Positions 33,079-43,100 of a DNA stretch of 64,000 bases are shown here, in pieces. The notes under the pieces are model-generated. The model did not search any database, was not told the DNA's origin, and saw nothing but the letters and a program-made list of their open reading frames with translations. This DNA comes from Pseudescherichia sp031987975. GTDB lineage: Bacteria > Pseudomonadota > Gammaproteobacteria > Enterobacterales > Enterobacteriaceae. The stretch's first letter is position 1. Each line of letters begins with the position of its first letter. A program made the translations under genes and the position numbers. The DNA is taken from assembly GCF_031987975.1 (NCBI RefSeq), contig NZ_DALZYX010000009.1, positions 1 to 64,000 of the forward strand, given 5' to 3'.

Positions 33079-33980
33079 GCGTCTTGCGGCTGTTCGCTGG
33101 TAGTGGGTTCACAGCGCGCCTGCAGATCCTTCATGAAAGCGGTGCTCAGCGTCGCCGGGGCCACAATACGGATGTCGGGCAACCAGTAGCGTAGCCAGCG
33201 AAACAGGGTGTTCTGGTCGCTAATCGCCGTGGCAATGGTAATGCTACCATCCTCATGCTCCTTCAGCAGGCGCTGCGCGGGAAAGAGCGGTCGGCGCGTC
33301 ACGAACGTGGCCGCATGAGCAGAGACGTGCAGCGTTACGTCGGTTCTCTTACCAAAGCGGATGCCGGAAGTAGTATCCAGCTCTTCGATGATGCTGGCAT
33401 CAGGCTCGAAAGCGATCTGCGTGGCGGCAAACTGTGCAATACGTGCCAGCTCGAACGACTTCAGGCGGCCCTGCTCTACCGCCGCCAGATACCAGAGGCC
33501 GTAGTGGTTAATCAGCCTATACGGCTGCAGGCGGCGGGATTTGCCACGATAAAAGCAGGTGACTTCGGTACGATCGGTCATCGCCTTATCGAGGCTATTC
33601 ATCAGATCCCCGTACTGCTGATTTTCCCGGCTGCTGGCGCCGTGAATAGCAATATTGTCGGCGTTGTTCATACGCTTACGTAGAGACTGTCCATCATGAT
33701 GTGGGAAAAGGTGCGCAACGCCAGCAAAGTTCGCGAACTCGGCCAGATGGCCCATATGGAGAGAAGGCAGCAGGTTCGCCGTCAGCTTAAACCGTCCGTT
33801 CGACACTTCATCCAGCACATGCGCAAGCCTGGCAAGATCCCGGTAAGCCGTTCGCTCCGCAATGCCAAACCGCTCGCAAAGCCAGTTTTTATCGATAGTG
33901 ACGCCCTGATAGAGCGCACCAAAGGTTTCGCACAGACGTTCAATAAGCAGGTCGTATTTTGTACTGCCGTTATCCTTCAT
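33075..33980 (-). CDS. WYL-domain transcriptional regulator
   Basis: A 301-residue regulator: N-terminal helix-turn-helix (VTIDKNWLCERFGIAERTAYRDLARL), central WYL domain of SH3-like fold with RLQPYRLINHYGLWYLAAVEQG, and a C-terminal WCX extension. WYL regulators often bind nucleic-acid ligands and control defence or stress genes. The start MKDNGSTKYD has GGGA/TGGA nearby. It is convergent with symE, whose stop it overlaps by four bases, and divergent from the large carbohydrate fusion gene, which may be its target. Confidence 0.87.
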   Translation of the reverse strand: MKDNGSTKYDLLIERLCETFGALYQGVTIDKNWLCERFGIAERTAYRDLARLAHVLDEVSNGRFKLTANLLPSLHMGHLAEFANFAGVAHLFPHHDGQSLRKRMNNADNIAIHGASSRENQQYGDLMNSLDKAMTDRTEVTCFYRGKSRRLQPYRLINHYGLWYLAAVEQGRLKSFELARIAQFAATQIAFEPDASIIEELDTTSGIRFGKRTDVTLHVSAHAATFVTRRPLFPAQRLLKEHEDGSITIATAISDQNTLFRWLRYWLPDIRIVAPATLSTAFMKDLQARCEPTTSEQPQDA

Positions 33981-34411
33981 TGTTCCACATCCCGGAAGAT
34001 CGCGTCTCAAAAGACATTAAAGACGTAATCATTAACGGCAGCGACGTTGAAATCTATAATTATTTTTTTTAATTGAGTATTTACTCACTATAAAAACCAT
34101 ACCTTTTATTGATGGCGCGCCACATATATAAACAATTCTAATGATTTTTTATCACTCTTTAGCAATACTCAACTGGAAAAAGGGATTGCCAGCACTATAC
34201 TTAACCCAAATTAACAAAATATATCTATATCTCTGTTTCTATTAAAAATTGCTCATGCAAAAGCATGAGGGAAAATACAACCCCTTGGATATACGCTTAA
34301 ATTTCTTAAAGTTTTAACCTCTGCCGCTTCGGTAAATAGCGCTATCCGTTATAAAAATGAATATTGTTTTGTTACGGATCACAAAAAAATAAAAACGCAG
34401 GAGAGAGCGGG
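33981..34411. other. AT-rich intergenic region before the fusion gene
   Basis: About 430 bases without a supportable gene, very AT-rich around 34050-34230. It contains promoters for the WYL gene (minus) and the large fusion gene (plus). A direct TTTT/AAAA-rich composition suggests foreign origin or H-NS binding. No specific operator was recognised. Confidence 0.5.
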
Positions 34412-37400
34412 ATGCCTATATTTGACAGCTTCTGGCAGGGGGGGTACGAGGGGGCCGATCACCGTAACGGTCAAGGTATGCCGCTCTCAATGAACGACAT
34501 TACCGGGCACAATGCCAGAGTGCTAAGCGATTATATTTCATTAAAGAAGCTAAATATTTCAACGGTACGCGAGAGCGTAGGGTGGCGTCTCGTTGAGCAG
34601 CCTGACGGGTATGATTTTTCATCCGTTGCCGAAAAGATGCAGGCCGCAAACGAAGCCGGAGTACAAATCTGTTGGACGATCTGTCACTACGGCTGGCCGG
34701 ACGATACCGATGTTTTTTCACCCGATTTTGTGCCTCGCTTTGCGCGGCTCTGCGGAGCGCTGGCCCGCTTTTTAGCCCCCTGGTACGTCTCTTCGCCTGT
34801 CTACTCGCCGGTCAATGAGATCTCGTTTACCAGCTGGGGCCTCTCGGTAGGGTTTTTCCGCTGCTCTGCGCTGCCGGGCATTGCGACCGGTGAAGAGAGC
34901 AAGCGCCAGTTAGTACGCGCAACGATTGCAGCCTGTGACGCTATCTGGGCTGCCGATCCCCGTGCACGCATTTTACACTGCGACCCGATTATTCATCTGG
35001 CCGCCCCGGACGAGAGTCCGGAATCGCTGGCCGCTACGGCGGGCCATTACAATTCACAGTATCAGACCTGGGACATGCTCTCGGGGAGAATAGAACCGGA
35101 GCTGGGCGGGGCGCCCCGTTACCTCGATCTCATTGGTGCGAACTATTACCACGACAACCAGTGGGAGAGCGGCAGCAACGCACGCCTGTGGTGGCATCTT
35201 GGCGATCCCCGGCGGGTTCCGCTTAGCTACATGTTAACAACGCTTTACCGTCGCTATGAGCGCCCAATCCTGCTGGCTGAGACCAGCCACGTTGGTAGCG
35301 GACGCGGGGCATGGATAAGCCAGATAGCGGCAGAGGTAGCCAGGGCGCAGCTAGCAGGCGTCGAGCTACATGGGGTATGTCTTTATCCCGCCATCGATCG
35401 GCCCGACTGGGAGGATTTGAGCCGTTGGCATCGCAGCGGACTATGGGAACTTGACCATCAGGGCACGGACCCACTGGCACGCATACTTGATCCTGTTTAT
35501 GCCGCCGCTTTGCAAAAGGCGCAGCACACACTGGGTCTGTTCCAATCCCGATTATGCGATCTGAATGACGCTAAGAATAGTAGCGACCCTATGAAAAAAC
35601 TGTATATCTTTAGTCATCTGCGCTGGGACTTTGTCTTTCAGCGCCCGCAGCACCTCCTGACCCGGCTGGCGAAACACTACCAGATCTACTTTATTGAAGA
35701 GCCAACGTTCGCGCCTCCACCCGCCAGCTTAAGTCTGTCGCACCCTGCGCCTAATGTGACAGTAATCAGGCCGCATACGCCCTTACAGGTTCATGGTTTT
35801 CACGATAGCCAGATAGCGTATCTTCAGCCGCTGCTGGCAGAGATTGTCGATGAAAATGAGACGCCGCTGGTCTGGTTCTACACGCCGATGGCGCTGCCGC
35901 TGCTGGCGGTCTTTAACCCTTCGCTGGTGATCTACGACTGCATGGATGAGCTGGCCGCGTTTGAAAATGCGCCCAGGCAGCTTCTGCAACGCGAATCCGC
36001 CCTGCTTAACCGGGCCGATCTGGTCTTTACCGGCGGTCCCAGCCTCTATAAAGCAAAATCAGGGCGGCATGAAAATATCCACTGCTTCACCAGCAGCGTA
36101 GACGCCATCCACTTTGAGCAGGCCCTTGACCGCAATAACTATCATCCGCTGATTGAAGATCTGCCGCACCCGCGTCTCGGGTATTGCGGCGTCATCGATG
36201 AGCGAATGGACCTCGATCTGCTGGCGGCCATTGCCGATGCGCACCCGGAGTGGCAGGTCATTATGGTCGGCCCGGTGGTCAAAATCGATCCGGCAAGCCT
36301 GCCCCAGCGGCCCAATATTCACTATCTCGGCATGCAGCCTTACCAGGCCCTGCCCCATTTTCTCGCCGGGTGGGATGTCTGTCTGATGCCCTTTGCCCTC
36401 AACGCCTCCACGCGTTTTATCAGCCCGACCAAGGTACTCGAATACATGGCCGCGCTGCTGCCGGTGGTCAGCACGGCGATTACCGACGTCGTCGAGCCTT
36501 ATAAGCACGTGGTGGCCATCGGCTACGATCGTGCGGGCTTTGTACGCGCCTGCGAAAAGATGCTCGCCCTGACGCCTGAAGCCAGGCAGACAATGCAGCG
36601 TGAGATGAAGCGGATCGTTGACAGCACCTCCTGGGACGTCACAGCGCAGGCCATGCACGGCCTGATTGAGAAAGAGCTGGCAAAATCGGCCCTGCAACGG
36701 GTCGCAACGCCTGCTGTACAGGCGGCAAACGACACGGCACGCAAAAGCACGGCGCTGAAGCTAAAACCCTCACGCAGCGAAAACGCCATCCCTGCCCGCT
36801 GCCTGATCCTCGGCGGCGGCCCCACTGGCCTGAGCGCGGCGTATCACTACGGCTCGCAGGCGGTACTGCTCGAGCGCAACGAGAGCGTCGGCGGCTGGTG
36901 CCGATCGATTGAGGACGGCGGCTTTACCTTTGACTACGCCGGGCACATCATGTTCTCGAACGATCCCTATGTGCTGGAGTTGTATGACATGCTGCTGGGT
37001 GACAACCTGCACTGGCAGATGCGTGAAGCCTGGATCTACACCGACGGCGTATACACCCGCTATCCGTTCCAGGGGGCGCTGTATGGCCTGCCGACCGAGA
37101 CCATCAAAGAGTGCATTCTCGGCGCGATTGAGGCCAAGTACAGCAATACGGCCCAGGAGCCACCGGAGAATTTCGAACGCTTTATCTACCAGGTCTGGGG
37201 CGCCGGTATCGCCAGGCATTTTGCTATCCCCTATAACCAGAAGCTGTGGACCGTGCCGCTCTCAGAGATGGAGACATCATGGCTTGGCGGCCGCGTGCCG
37301 CTGCCGGATCTGGCCCAGATTGTTGAAGGCGCAGTAGAGCCGGTCGGTAAGCCGATGGGACCAAACGCCCGCTTTGGCTATCCGTTGAAGGGTGGCTTCC

Positions 37401-38113
37401 AGGCGCTGATGTCAGCCTTTTTACCGCATATTAAAGGGGTGGTGGAGACCAACAGCGAGATTACTCATATTCTGGCGAATCAGCATATCGCGGTTCTCGC
37501 TGACGGCAGGCAGTTCCACTATGAGCAGCTGATTAGCACCATGCCCCTGCCGGAGTTGATTCGCATCATTGGCGATGAGGCCCCGGACGAGGTGATCGCG
37601 GCGGCGAATGGGCTGCACCATGTCTCGGTGCGCTGCGTAAATCTTGGCATTGGCCGGGCAGACCTCACCGATAAACACTGGATCTACTTTGCTGGCGACA
37701 CCGTTTTTCACCGTATCTTTGTGCAGGGTAACACCAGCCCGGAGTGTAATCCGCCGGGCGGCTGCGGCCTGACTTGTGAGATCACCTACTCCGAGCATAA
37801 GCCGCTGCCAGTTGATGGCCAGGCGCTGATCGATCGCTGTATTGCCGAGTGCATTGAGATCGGCATCTTTACGGCAGAAGACGAGGTGCTGGTGGCCAAC
37901 CAGCTGGATATTCCCTATGCCTACGTGGTTTACGATCACGAGCGGTCGAAAAACGTCGAGACGGTGCGCCAGTGGTTGCTGACCCAGGACATCGTACTCG
38001 CGGGTCGCTACAGCGAGTGGGAGTACTACAACTCCGATCATGCGTTTATTGCCGGGAAAAATGCCGCTGAGAAGGTAAAAAACAGCGTCAGCCGACGCGG
38101 GACGGGCGCGTAA
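34412..38113 (+). CDS. tri-domain fusion: GH-A glycosidase, glycosyltransferase, FAD oxidoreductase
   Basis: A 1233-residue protein combining three enzymes. Residues 1-395 form a clan GH-A TIM barrel of the beta-glucosidase type, with the acid/base glutamate in SPVNEISF and a nucleophile candidate in LLAETSHVG. Residues about 397-770 are a GT4/GT1-like glycosyltransferase (KKLYIFSHLRWDFVFQRPQHL ... SPTKVLEYMAALLPVV). Residues about 800-1225 are an FAD-dependent amine-oxidase/UDP-galactopyranose-mutase-like domain with dinucleotide motif LILGGGPTGLSAAY. GGAGAG precedes the ATG. An internal Met begins the second domain exactly like a free-standing protein, suggesting gene fusion. A glycoconjugate role is likely; the product is unknown. 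Confidence 0.85.
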   Translation: MPIFDSFWQGGYEGADHRNGQGMPLSMNDITGHNARVLSDYISLKKLNISTVRESVGWRLVEQPDGYDFSSVAEKMQAANEAGVQICWTICHYGWPDDTDVFSPDFVPRFARLCGALARFLAPWYVSSPVYSPVNEISFTSWGLSVGFFRCSALPGIATGEESKRQLVRATIAACDAIWAADPRARILHCDPIIHLAAPDESPESLAATAGHYNSQYQTWDMLSGRIEPELGGAPRYLDLIGANYYHDNQWESGSNARLWWHLGDPRRVPLSYMLTTLYRRYERPILLAETSHVGSGRGAWISQIAAEVARAQLAGVELHGVCLYPAIDRPDWEDLSRWHRSGLWELDHQGTDPLARILDPVYAAALQKAQHTLGLFQSRLCDLNDAKNSSDPMKKLYIFSHLRWDFVFQRPQHLLTRLAKHYQIYFIEEPTFAPPPASLSLSHPAPNVTVIRPHTPLQVHGFHDSQIAYLQPLLAEIVDENETPLVWFYTPMALPLLAVFNPSLVIYDCMDELAAFENAPRQLLQRESALLNRADLVFTGGPSLYKAKSGRHENIHCFTSSVDAIHFEQALDRNNYHPLIEDLPHPRLGYCGVIDERMDLDLLAAIADAHPEWQVIMVGPVVKIDPASLPQRPNIHYLGMQPYQALPHFLAGWDVCLMPFALNASTRFISPTKVLEYMAALLPVVSTAITDVVEPYKHVVAIGYDRAGFVRACEKMLALTPEARQTMQREMKRIVDSTSWDVTAQAMHGLIEKELAKSALQRVATPAVQAANDTARKSTALKLKPSRSENAIPARCLILGGGPTGLSAAYHYGSQAVLLERNESVGGWCRSIEDGGFTFDYAGHIMFSNDPYVLELYDMLLGDNLHWQMREAWIYTDGVYTRYPFQGALYGLPTETIKECILGAIEAKYSNTAQEPPENFERFIYQVWGAGIARHFAIPYNQKLWTVPLSEMETSWLGGRVPLPDLAQIVEGAVEPVGKPMGPNARFGYPLKGGFQALMSAFLPHIKGVVETNSEITHILANQHIAVLADGRQFHYEQLISTMPLPELIRIIGDEAPDEVIAAANGLHHVSVRCVNLGIGRADLTDKHWIYFAGDTVFHRIFVQGNTSPECNPPGGCGLTCEITYSEHKPLPVDGQALIDRCIAECIEIGIFTAEDEVLVANQLDIPYAYVVYDHERSKNVETVRQWLLTQDIVLAGRYSEWEYYNSDHAFIAGKNAAEKVKNSVSRRGTGA

Positions 38114-38120
38114 CGCCATA

Positions 38121-38152
38121 AAAAAACCCGGAAGATATCTTCCGGGTTTTTT
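38121..38152. terminator. bidirectional terminator
   Basis: A perfect inverted repeat: AAAAAA-CCCGGAAGAT | ATCTTCCGGG-TTTTTT. The 10-bp GC-containing arms with T tracts on both strands make a strong Rho-independent terminator for the fusion gene (plus) and the catalase gene (minus). Confidence 0.95.
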
Positions 38153-38167
38153 GTCTCTTACCGATGA

Positions 38168-39064
38168 TTACGGCGCTTTTTTAGCGGCATCATTTTCAAT
38201 CGGCGGAACCGAACCGAGGTCGGTACCGGTTACTGGGTTAACCGACGGGTCAGATGCGGTACGCAGCTTCATAGCGTCCAGGTTCGCCTGCTGCGGCCCC
38301 GGCAGTACGACGCTGGCTAAGCCATCGCCACCATCAACGGCCGGAGACGGATCGGCCACATACTGGAAGTTCTCGTCCGAGTTCCAGCTACCGCGCACTT
38401 CACCCCCTTCAGACATGTTGAAGTAGGTATTAGCGTACTGTTCGATCGGCGGCAGCTTACCTGCCGGGAAGTTATTGCGGATCGAATAGAGCGCTTTCTC
38501 GAAAGAGATCTGGTGCGCTACTTCTCGGGTCATCAGGAAGCCCAACGCATCTTTTACGCCCGGATCGTCAGTCATGTTGATCAGACGCTCGTAAATGATT
38601 TTTGCACGTGCTTCAGCGGCAATGTTAGAGCGCAGGTCAGCGGTAACCTCACCAATGGTATCAATATAGGCTGCGGTCCACGGCACGCCTGCAGAGTTGG
38701 TCAGCGACGGGCCACCGCCATACAGCAGCGCGGTCAGGTGGCTGTCATTGCCGTTCCCGGTGATTTTGCGATAAAGCTCAGCTTCCTGATCTGTGCCTTC
38801 CGCCAGGTCGCCTTTCGCGCCCTTGTTGAGCATCCCTACCAGAGAGCCGATAATTTCAAGGTGGCTTAGCTCTTCAGTAGCGATGTCCATCAGCATATCT
38901 TTACGGCCCGGATCGTCATCCCCTAGCCCCTGAGTAAAGTAGCGGCAGGCTGCGGCCAGTTCACCCTGTGGTCCACCAAACTGCTCAAGCAGGAGGTTTG
39001 CCAGCCCCGGATTTGGCTCGGCAACGCGTACTGTGTACTGTAATTGCTTTACATGTCTGAACAT
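38168..39064 (-). CDS. katN: manganese (non-haem) catalase
   Basis: A 298-residue dimanganese catalase that splits hydrogen peroxide to water and oxygen. The four-helix ferritin-like core carries the metal ligands Glu35 (GELAAAC), Glu65 and His68 (EELSHLE), Glu151 (AEARAK) and His184 (EVAHQISF), the expected set. The C-terminal tail is Pro/Asp/Ala-rich. Salmonella KatN is RpoS-controlled; the 277-base upstream region could hold such a promoter, but I saw no decisive motif. It converges on the carbohydrate fusion gene and lies in accessory DNA, so peroxide defence was gained with this region. Confidence 0.93.
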   Translation of the reverse strand: MFRHVKQLQYTVRVAEPNPGLANLLLEQFGGPQGELAAACRYFTQGLGDDDPGRKDMLMDIATEELSHLEIIGSLVGMLNKGAKGDLAEGTDQEAELYRKITGNGNDSHLTALLYGGGPSLTNSAGVPWTAAYIDTIGEVTADLRSNIAAEARAKIIYERLINMTDDPGVKDALGFLMTREVAHQISFEKALYSIRNNFPAGKLPPIEQYANTYFNMSEGGEVRGSWNSDENFQYVADPSPAVDGGDGLASVVLPGPQQANLDAMKLRTASDPSVNPVTGTDLGSVPPIENDAAKKAP

Positions 39065-39341
39065 AGGCTCACTCCAGTGATTATTTATTTTTCAGCGTGC
39101 TTCACCACCGCTGAATGGATAATAAATAAATGCTTAAATATGAAACCCTTAAGTTTTCATATAAAGTCGTCGTGCAGGTTATAAGGATAGCCCATGATTG
39201 AAATTCAGCTGCGGTATTGAGGCATCATTAAGATTTTAAGATTTGTCTTAAGTAACAAGACAGGCATAAATAAAAATCAGGAAATAAAAACTTACAAAAA
39301 TAATCACCACCCTATTCTACAAAAACATACTCCTGAGCGTG

Positions 39342-40130
39342 TTATAGCAGATATTTAACATCGCCAGTATTGATCTCTTCCGCTTTTGGCATCCATAACT
39401 TCCCCCATTTTCCAGTACAGTGACAGGTAAGGAGCCGCTCCGGGTTAACGGCTTTGATATAATTCCGTAGGGATATCAAACTCCACGGCATAGCGTGTCG
39501 TAGATGCATCCCGCCTACGACTGCATAGATAGTACCTACTCCAGTAATCTTTTTACAGTGCTCGATAATATTTGTCAGGCCTTTATGGCCGCAGCCGCTG
39601 AATATCACCAACCCTTTTTCAGACTTATATATCAGAGCACCTTCATCGTTAAGTGTATCAGGCTCTACTTTCGCCATTTTTATATAACCATAAGATTTAA
39701 CTGATTCGATTTCACCTGACCATATAAACCTGTCACTTATTGCGTAAGGCTTTTTTGTCAAAAACAACTTATTTTCTACTGAGGGTAGCTGAGTAGATAT
39801 CTTCTTGATTTCTATAAAACGATTTAATATTTTGAAACCTGCGTATTTATGGTCATACACGCCAGGGTGACACAGCACCTTAGGTAGCTTATGAAGATGC
39901 TTCAGCCCACCGCAGTGATCGTAGTGCCCGTGAGATAAAACAACCCAGTCGACATCATCAAACGACACGCCCATTTTTTTAGCGTTGTGCATAAACGAGG
40001 CATCTGGCCCGGTATCGAAGAGTATCCTTGTTTCACCATCGTCAATTAACAGGCTTAACCCTGGCCGACAGATCAATCCATCGGCATGTTTTGCTTTTCG
40101 GTTTTCCAGCAACACGGTCACTTTCAGCAT
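39342..40130 (-). CDS. MBL-fold metallo-hydrolase
   Basis: A 262-residue metallo-beta-lactamase-fold protein. The zinc motif HxHxDH is SHGHYDHCGG (about residues 66-75); further ligands are His88 region (LCHPGVYDH), the GCGHKGLTNII segment and a final THCTG-like CHCTGKW. This set matches the COG1237 group (dihydropterin ribofuranosyl-aminobenzene-phosphate synthase-like). The reaction is not predictable. It is 29 bases downstream of the helicase-PLD gene in the same direction, so it may be cotranscribed with it. GC content is lower than in the neighbouring genes, indicating separate transfer. Confidence 0.85.
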   Translation of the reverse strand: MLKVTVLLENRKAKHADGLICRPGLSLLIDDGETRILFDTGPDASFMHNAKKMGVSFDDVDWVVLSHGHYDHCGGLKHLHKLPKVLCHPGVYDHKYAGFKILNRFIEIKKISTQLPSVENKLFLTKKPYAISDRFIWSGEIESVKSYGYIKMAKVEPDTLNDEGALIYKSEKGLVIFSGCGHKGLTNIIEHCKKITGVGTIYAVVGGMHLRHAMPWSLISLRNYIKAVNPERLLTCHCTGKWGKLWMPKAEEINTGDVKYLL

Positions 40131-40159
40131 GAGATCGAACTTCCCTGTTCAATTAAAAA

Positions 40160-43100
40160 TTACACCTGACGTTTATCAAGGCTGTTCTGAATCGCCTCTA
40201 TCTCTCGCTTCAGATTACCGCCGTCGTAGACCATCGAGGTATCATATTTTTCATATTTTGCCTCGCGCGTCGCACTAAACCAGTTGAACGATCCGACGCA
40301 CAACAAGCCATCATCACCAATAACGATCTTGCTGTGCACGCGGTCCACCAGCCGGGTAGCGATGCCAACGGCGTTTAACTGCTCTAACGCCGCAGTCAGG
40401 TTCTGCTTCTTCTCCTGGCGTTTCGCATAGTCTTTGTCAGAGGTGTTATAGCTCTTATCCGTGACGACGGTAACCTCAATGCCTCGCTCGCGAGCCTCGA
40501 GCATCGACGCTAAAAAGCCCGTCTCCTCCAGTTTCTTCCAGGTGAGCCACGGCGAGACAATGGTGATCTGCTTCTCGGTCTTATCCAGCGTCTGGTTGAG
40601 GAAGCTATCGTGCTGCTCAACGCCGTGCAGGGTGTAGACTCGCGTCTCCCTGGTCTCTAAATCTTTGCGCTTCTTGTAAGCAAAATAGAGGGCGTTGTTC
40701 TCATCGGCAAACAGATACTTCTTCAGCAGCCCACGCGGGGATGAAGCAGGCTGTATCTCAAACAGATCCATATCGCCAAACACCAGGAAGCTATCCTTTG
40801 CCCGGGAGACCGCCACGTTCAGCATGCTGCTGTCGCTATCGATAAACCCGCCGTCCTCATGCTTGGAGTAGACCGGGGAGAAGATCACGATAGCCCGTTC
40901 AGCCCCCTGCAGGGAGTGCACCGTCCCGACGGTCAGGGTATTTTCACCGCTGCCGGTGGAGAGTCCATGGTTACCCAGAGCCTGCCTGATGGTTGATACC
41001 TGGGCGCTGAACGGCGTCACGATCCCCACCACCTGCTGGATGGGCTTCCCGTAGTGGCTCTCAATGCGCTCCTGGTTATCCATCAGCCAGGCGGCGAGAG
41101 TATCGGCCTCCAGCACGTTGTAGCGGCTGCCGCTGCTGGCCTGCTCGCCTTTGCCATCGATGTGCAGATATCCCATGGCAGGAAGCAGCGGGGAGCTTTT
41201 GTCTTCCCTTTTAGGCTGGAGCTTGCCGTGATAGCAGAGCGCGTTGCAGTAGCCGATGATGTCGTCGAAGCAGCGCCGATGCTCATACAGATACATCCCG
41301 CGCTCCAGCTCAGGATCGTACTGATAGCGCGAGGCCAGCTGGGCGATCCTCATCACGCTGCCAGACGCGGCGCTCTTACCTGCTTCAGCAATAGCGGCGT
41401 AGGAGCCAGCTATCTCTTCCTGGGTATCGCCCGGCAGAAGCTTCTCCGCCAGCATGTTGCCCACGTCGATCGCCGGCAAAATACTCCAGATAGGCGGGAT
41501 CTGTTTGGTATCACCGATCACCAGCGCCTTCTTCGCTAAAGCAAATGACGCGGCGGCCACTTCCGGCAGTACCTGCCCCGCCTCATCGACGATCAGCAGA
41601 TCCACGAAGTTGTAGAGATAGTTCGCCTCCCATCCCTTCTGCCCTTTGTGCTCCGATACCTTCATATGGCCAGGCAGCATATAGCAGGTCATCACCACGC
41701 AGGGGGTTAACTTCATCCTGCGCTGCCAGCGCGGTTTAACGGTGCCCGCCCCGGTCTTGCGCTTCTCCGCTACCGGATCGCTAATTTTAGCCATATCCAT
41801 CAGCCAGCGACCTTCCCAGTAATGGGTCGTCAGCAGGAACACCGGGAAGCGGATCTGCGTATCCGCCAGCTCATCGGTCTGGGCCAAACTCAGCTCTGCA
41901 TCACCGGTATAGCCCAGCTCGCGGATGCGATCCCGCCACGCCTGCGCTGCCCTGCTCTCCTTAAGCACAGCATCCTGAGCCGTATCTATCTGCTGCTGAT
42001 ACTGGCTATGCGCGCTTTCCGCCGCATCGAGCAGCGCCTTAATCGTGCTATCGATTACTTCCGGGCTGGCCCACTCGCTCCCCTCCATCGACCGTTCAAG
42101 CTTAGGTTCAAGATGCTGCTTGATCATATAGAACCGCTTGCTGCGGATGGCCGGGATCCATGAGAACAGGGAGTAGATCAGCGACTCTTTAGCGCGATAG
42201 TCATGCCATGCCGCTCTGGCACTGGTGAACGTTTCAATTTCACGCGCCTGTCCGGTGAGCTGCTGCGTTTTATCAGCAAGATACTGTTCGATGTCATCGG
42301 CAATTGCCGCTCTCTGCTCCCGGGCAAGGCTCAACGTCTGCCACGCAGCCTTTAGCGCCTCAAGTTTATTTAGCTGCGCCTGAAGCTGGCCATGGAGCAG
42401 CTCGACAGCGGCTTCCGGAGAGGTGCACGCTTCATCGGGGAAGGCGGCCTGCGCTTTGCTGAGATAGAACGCCTGCGCATCCTCAACGTACTCTTTGGAC
42501 TCTACGCGGTTGAAGAAGTCTTCAGTTTGATACTTTTTGGCGGCCTCGGCGCTTCTGCTGCGTGACGGGAAATAGGCCCCGAAGCTGTTAATCTCCGGCA
42601 GCCACCGCCCCGCCATCGGCCCGGTTCCGGTGGCAAAATCCTTCCCGAAGGCTTCGATGATATTGGTGACCGCCTGGTTGTTGGTGGATGTCGCCACTAT
42701 CACCGGCGGCTCGCCCTGCTCCAGGGCGGCTCTCGCCCACTGGGTAGCGATGATGGAGAGCAGCAGCGTGGTTTTGCCCGTGCCCGGAGGCCCGTTAACC
42801 GCCAGGATGTCGCCATCCCTGCTATCCAGAAAATGACTCATCGCATCGCGCTGGGCCTCCGCCAGCGGGAACCTGTCCCCCGAGTGGCCCAGCCGCTCGC
42901 TGAACTTCGCGCCTGGAGCCAGCAGCGGCTCGGTCGGAACGTTCTCCAGCGAGGCGAAGCGCTTAAAGAGCGGCACGTCCTTTTTACTGACCAGCAGGTG
43001 ATCGTAGAGGCCGAGGATATGGAAGCTGGCCCCGCCGGGCTGGGTCTTCTTAACCAGATAGCCATAGTCGGCGAGTTCGTACTGCTTTTGGTCATCCAGT

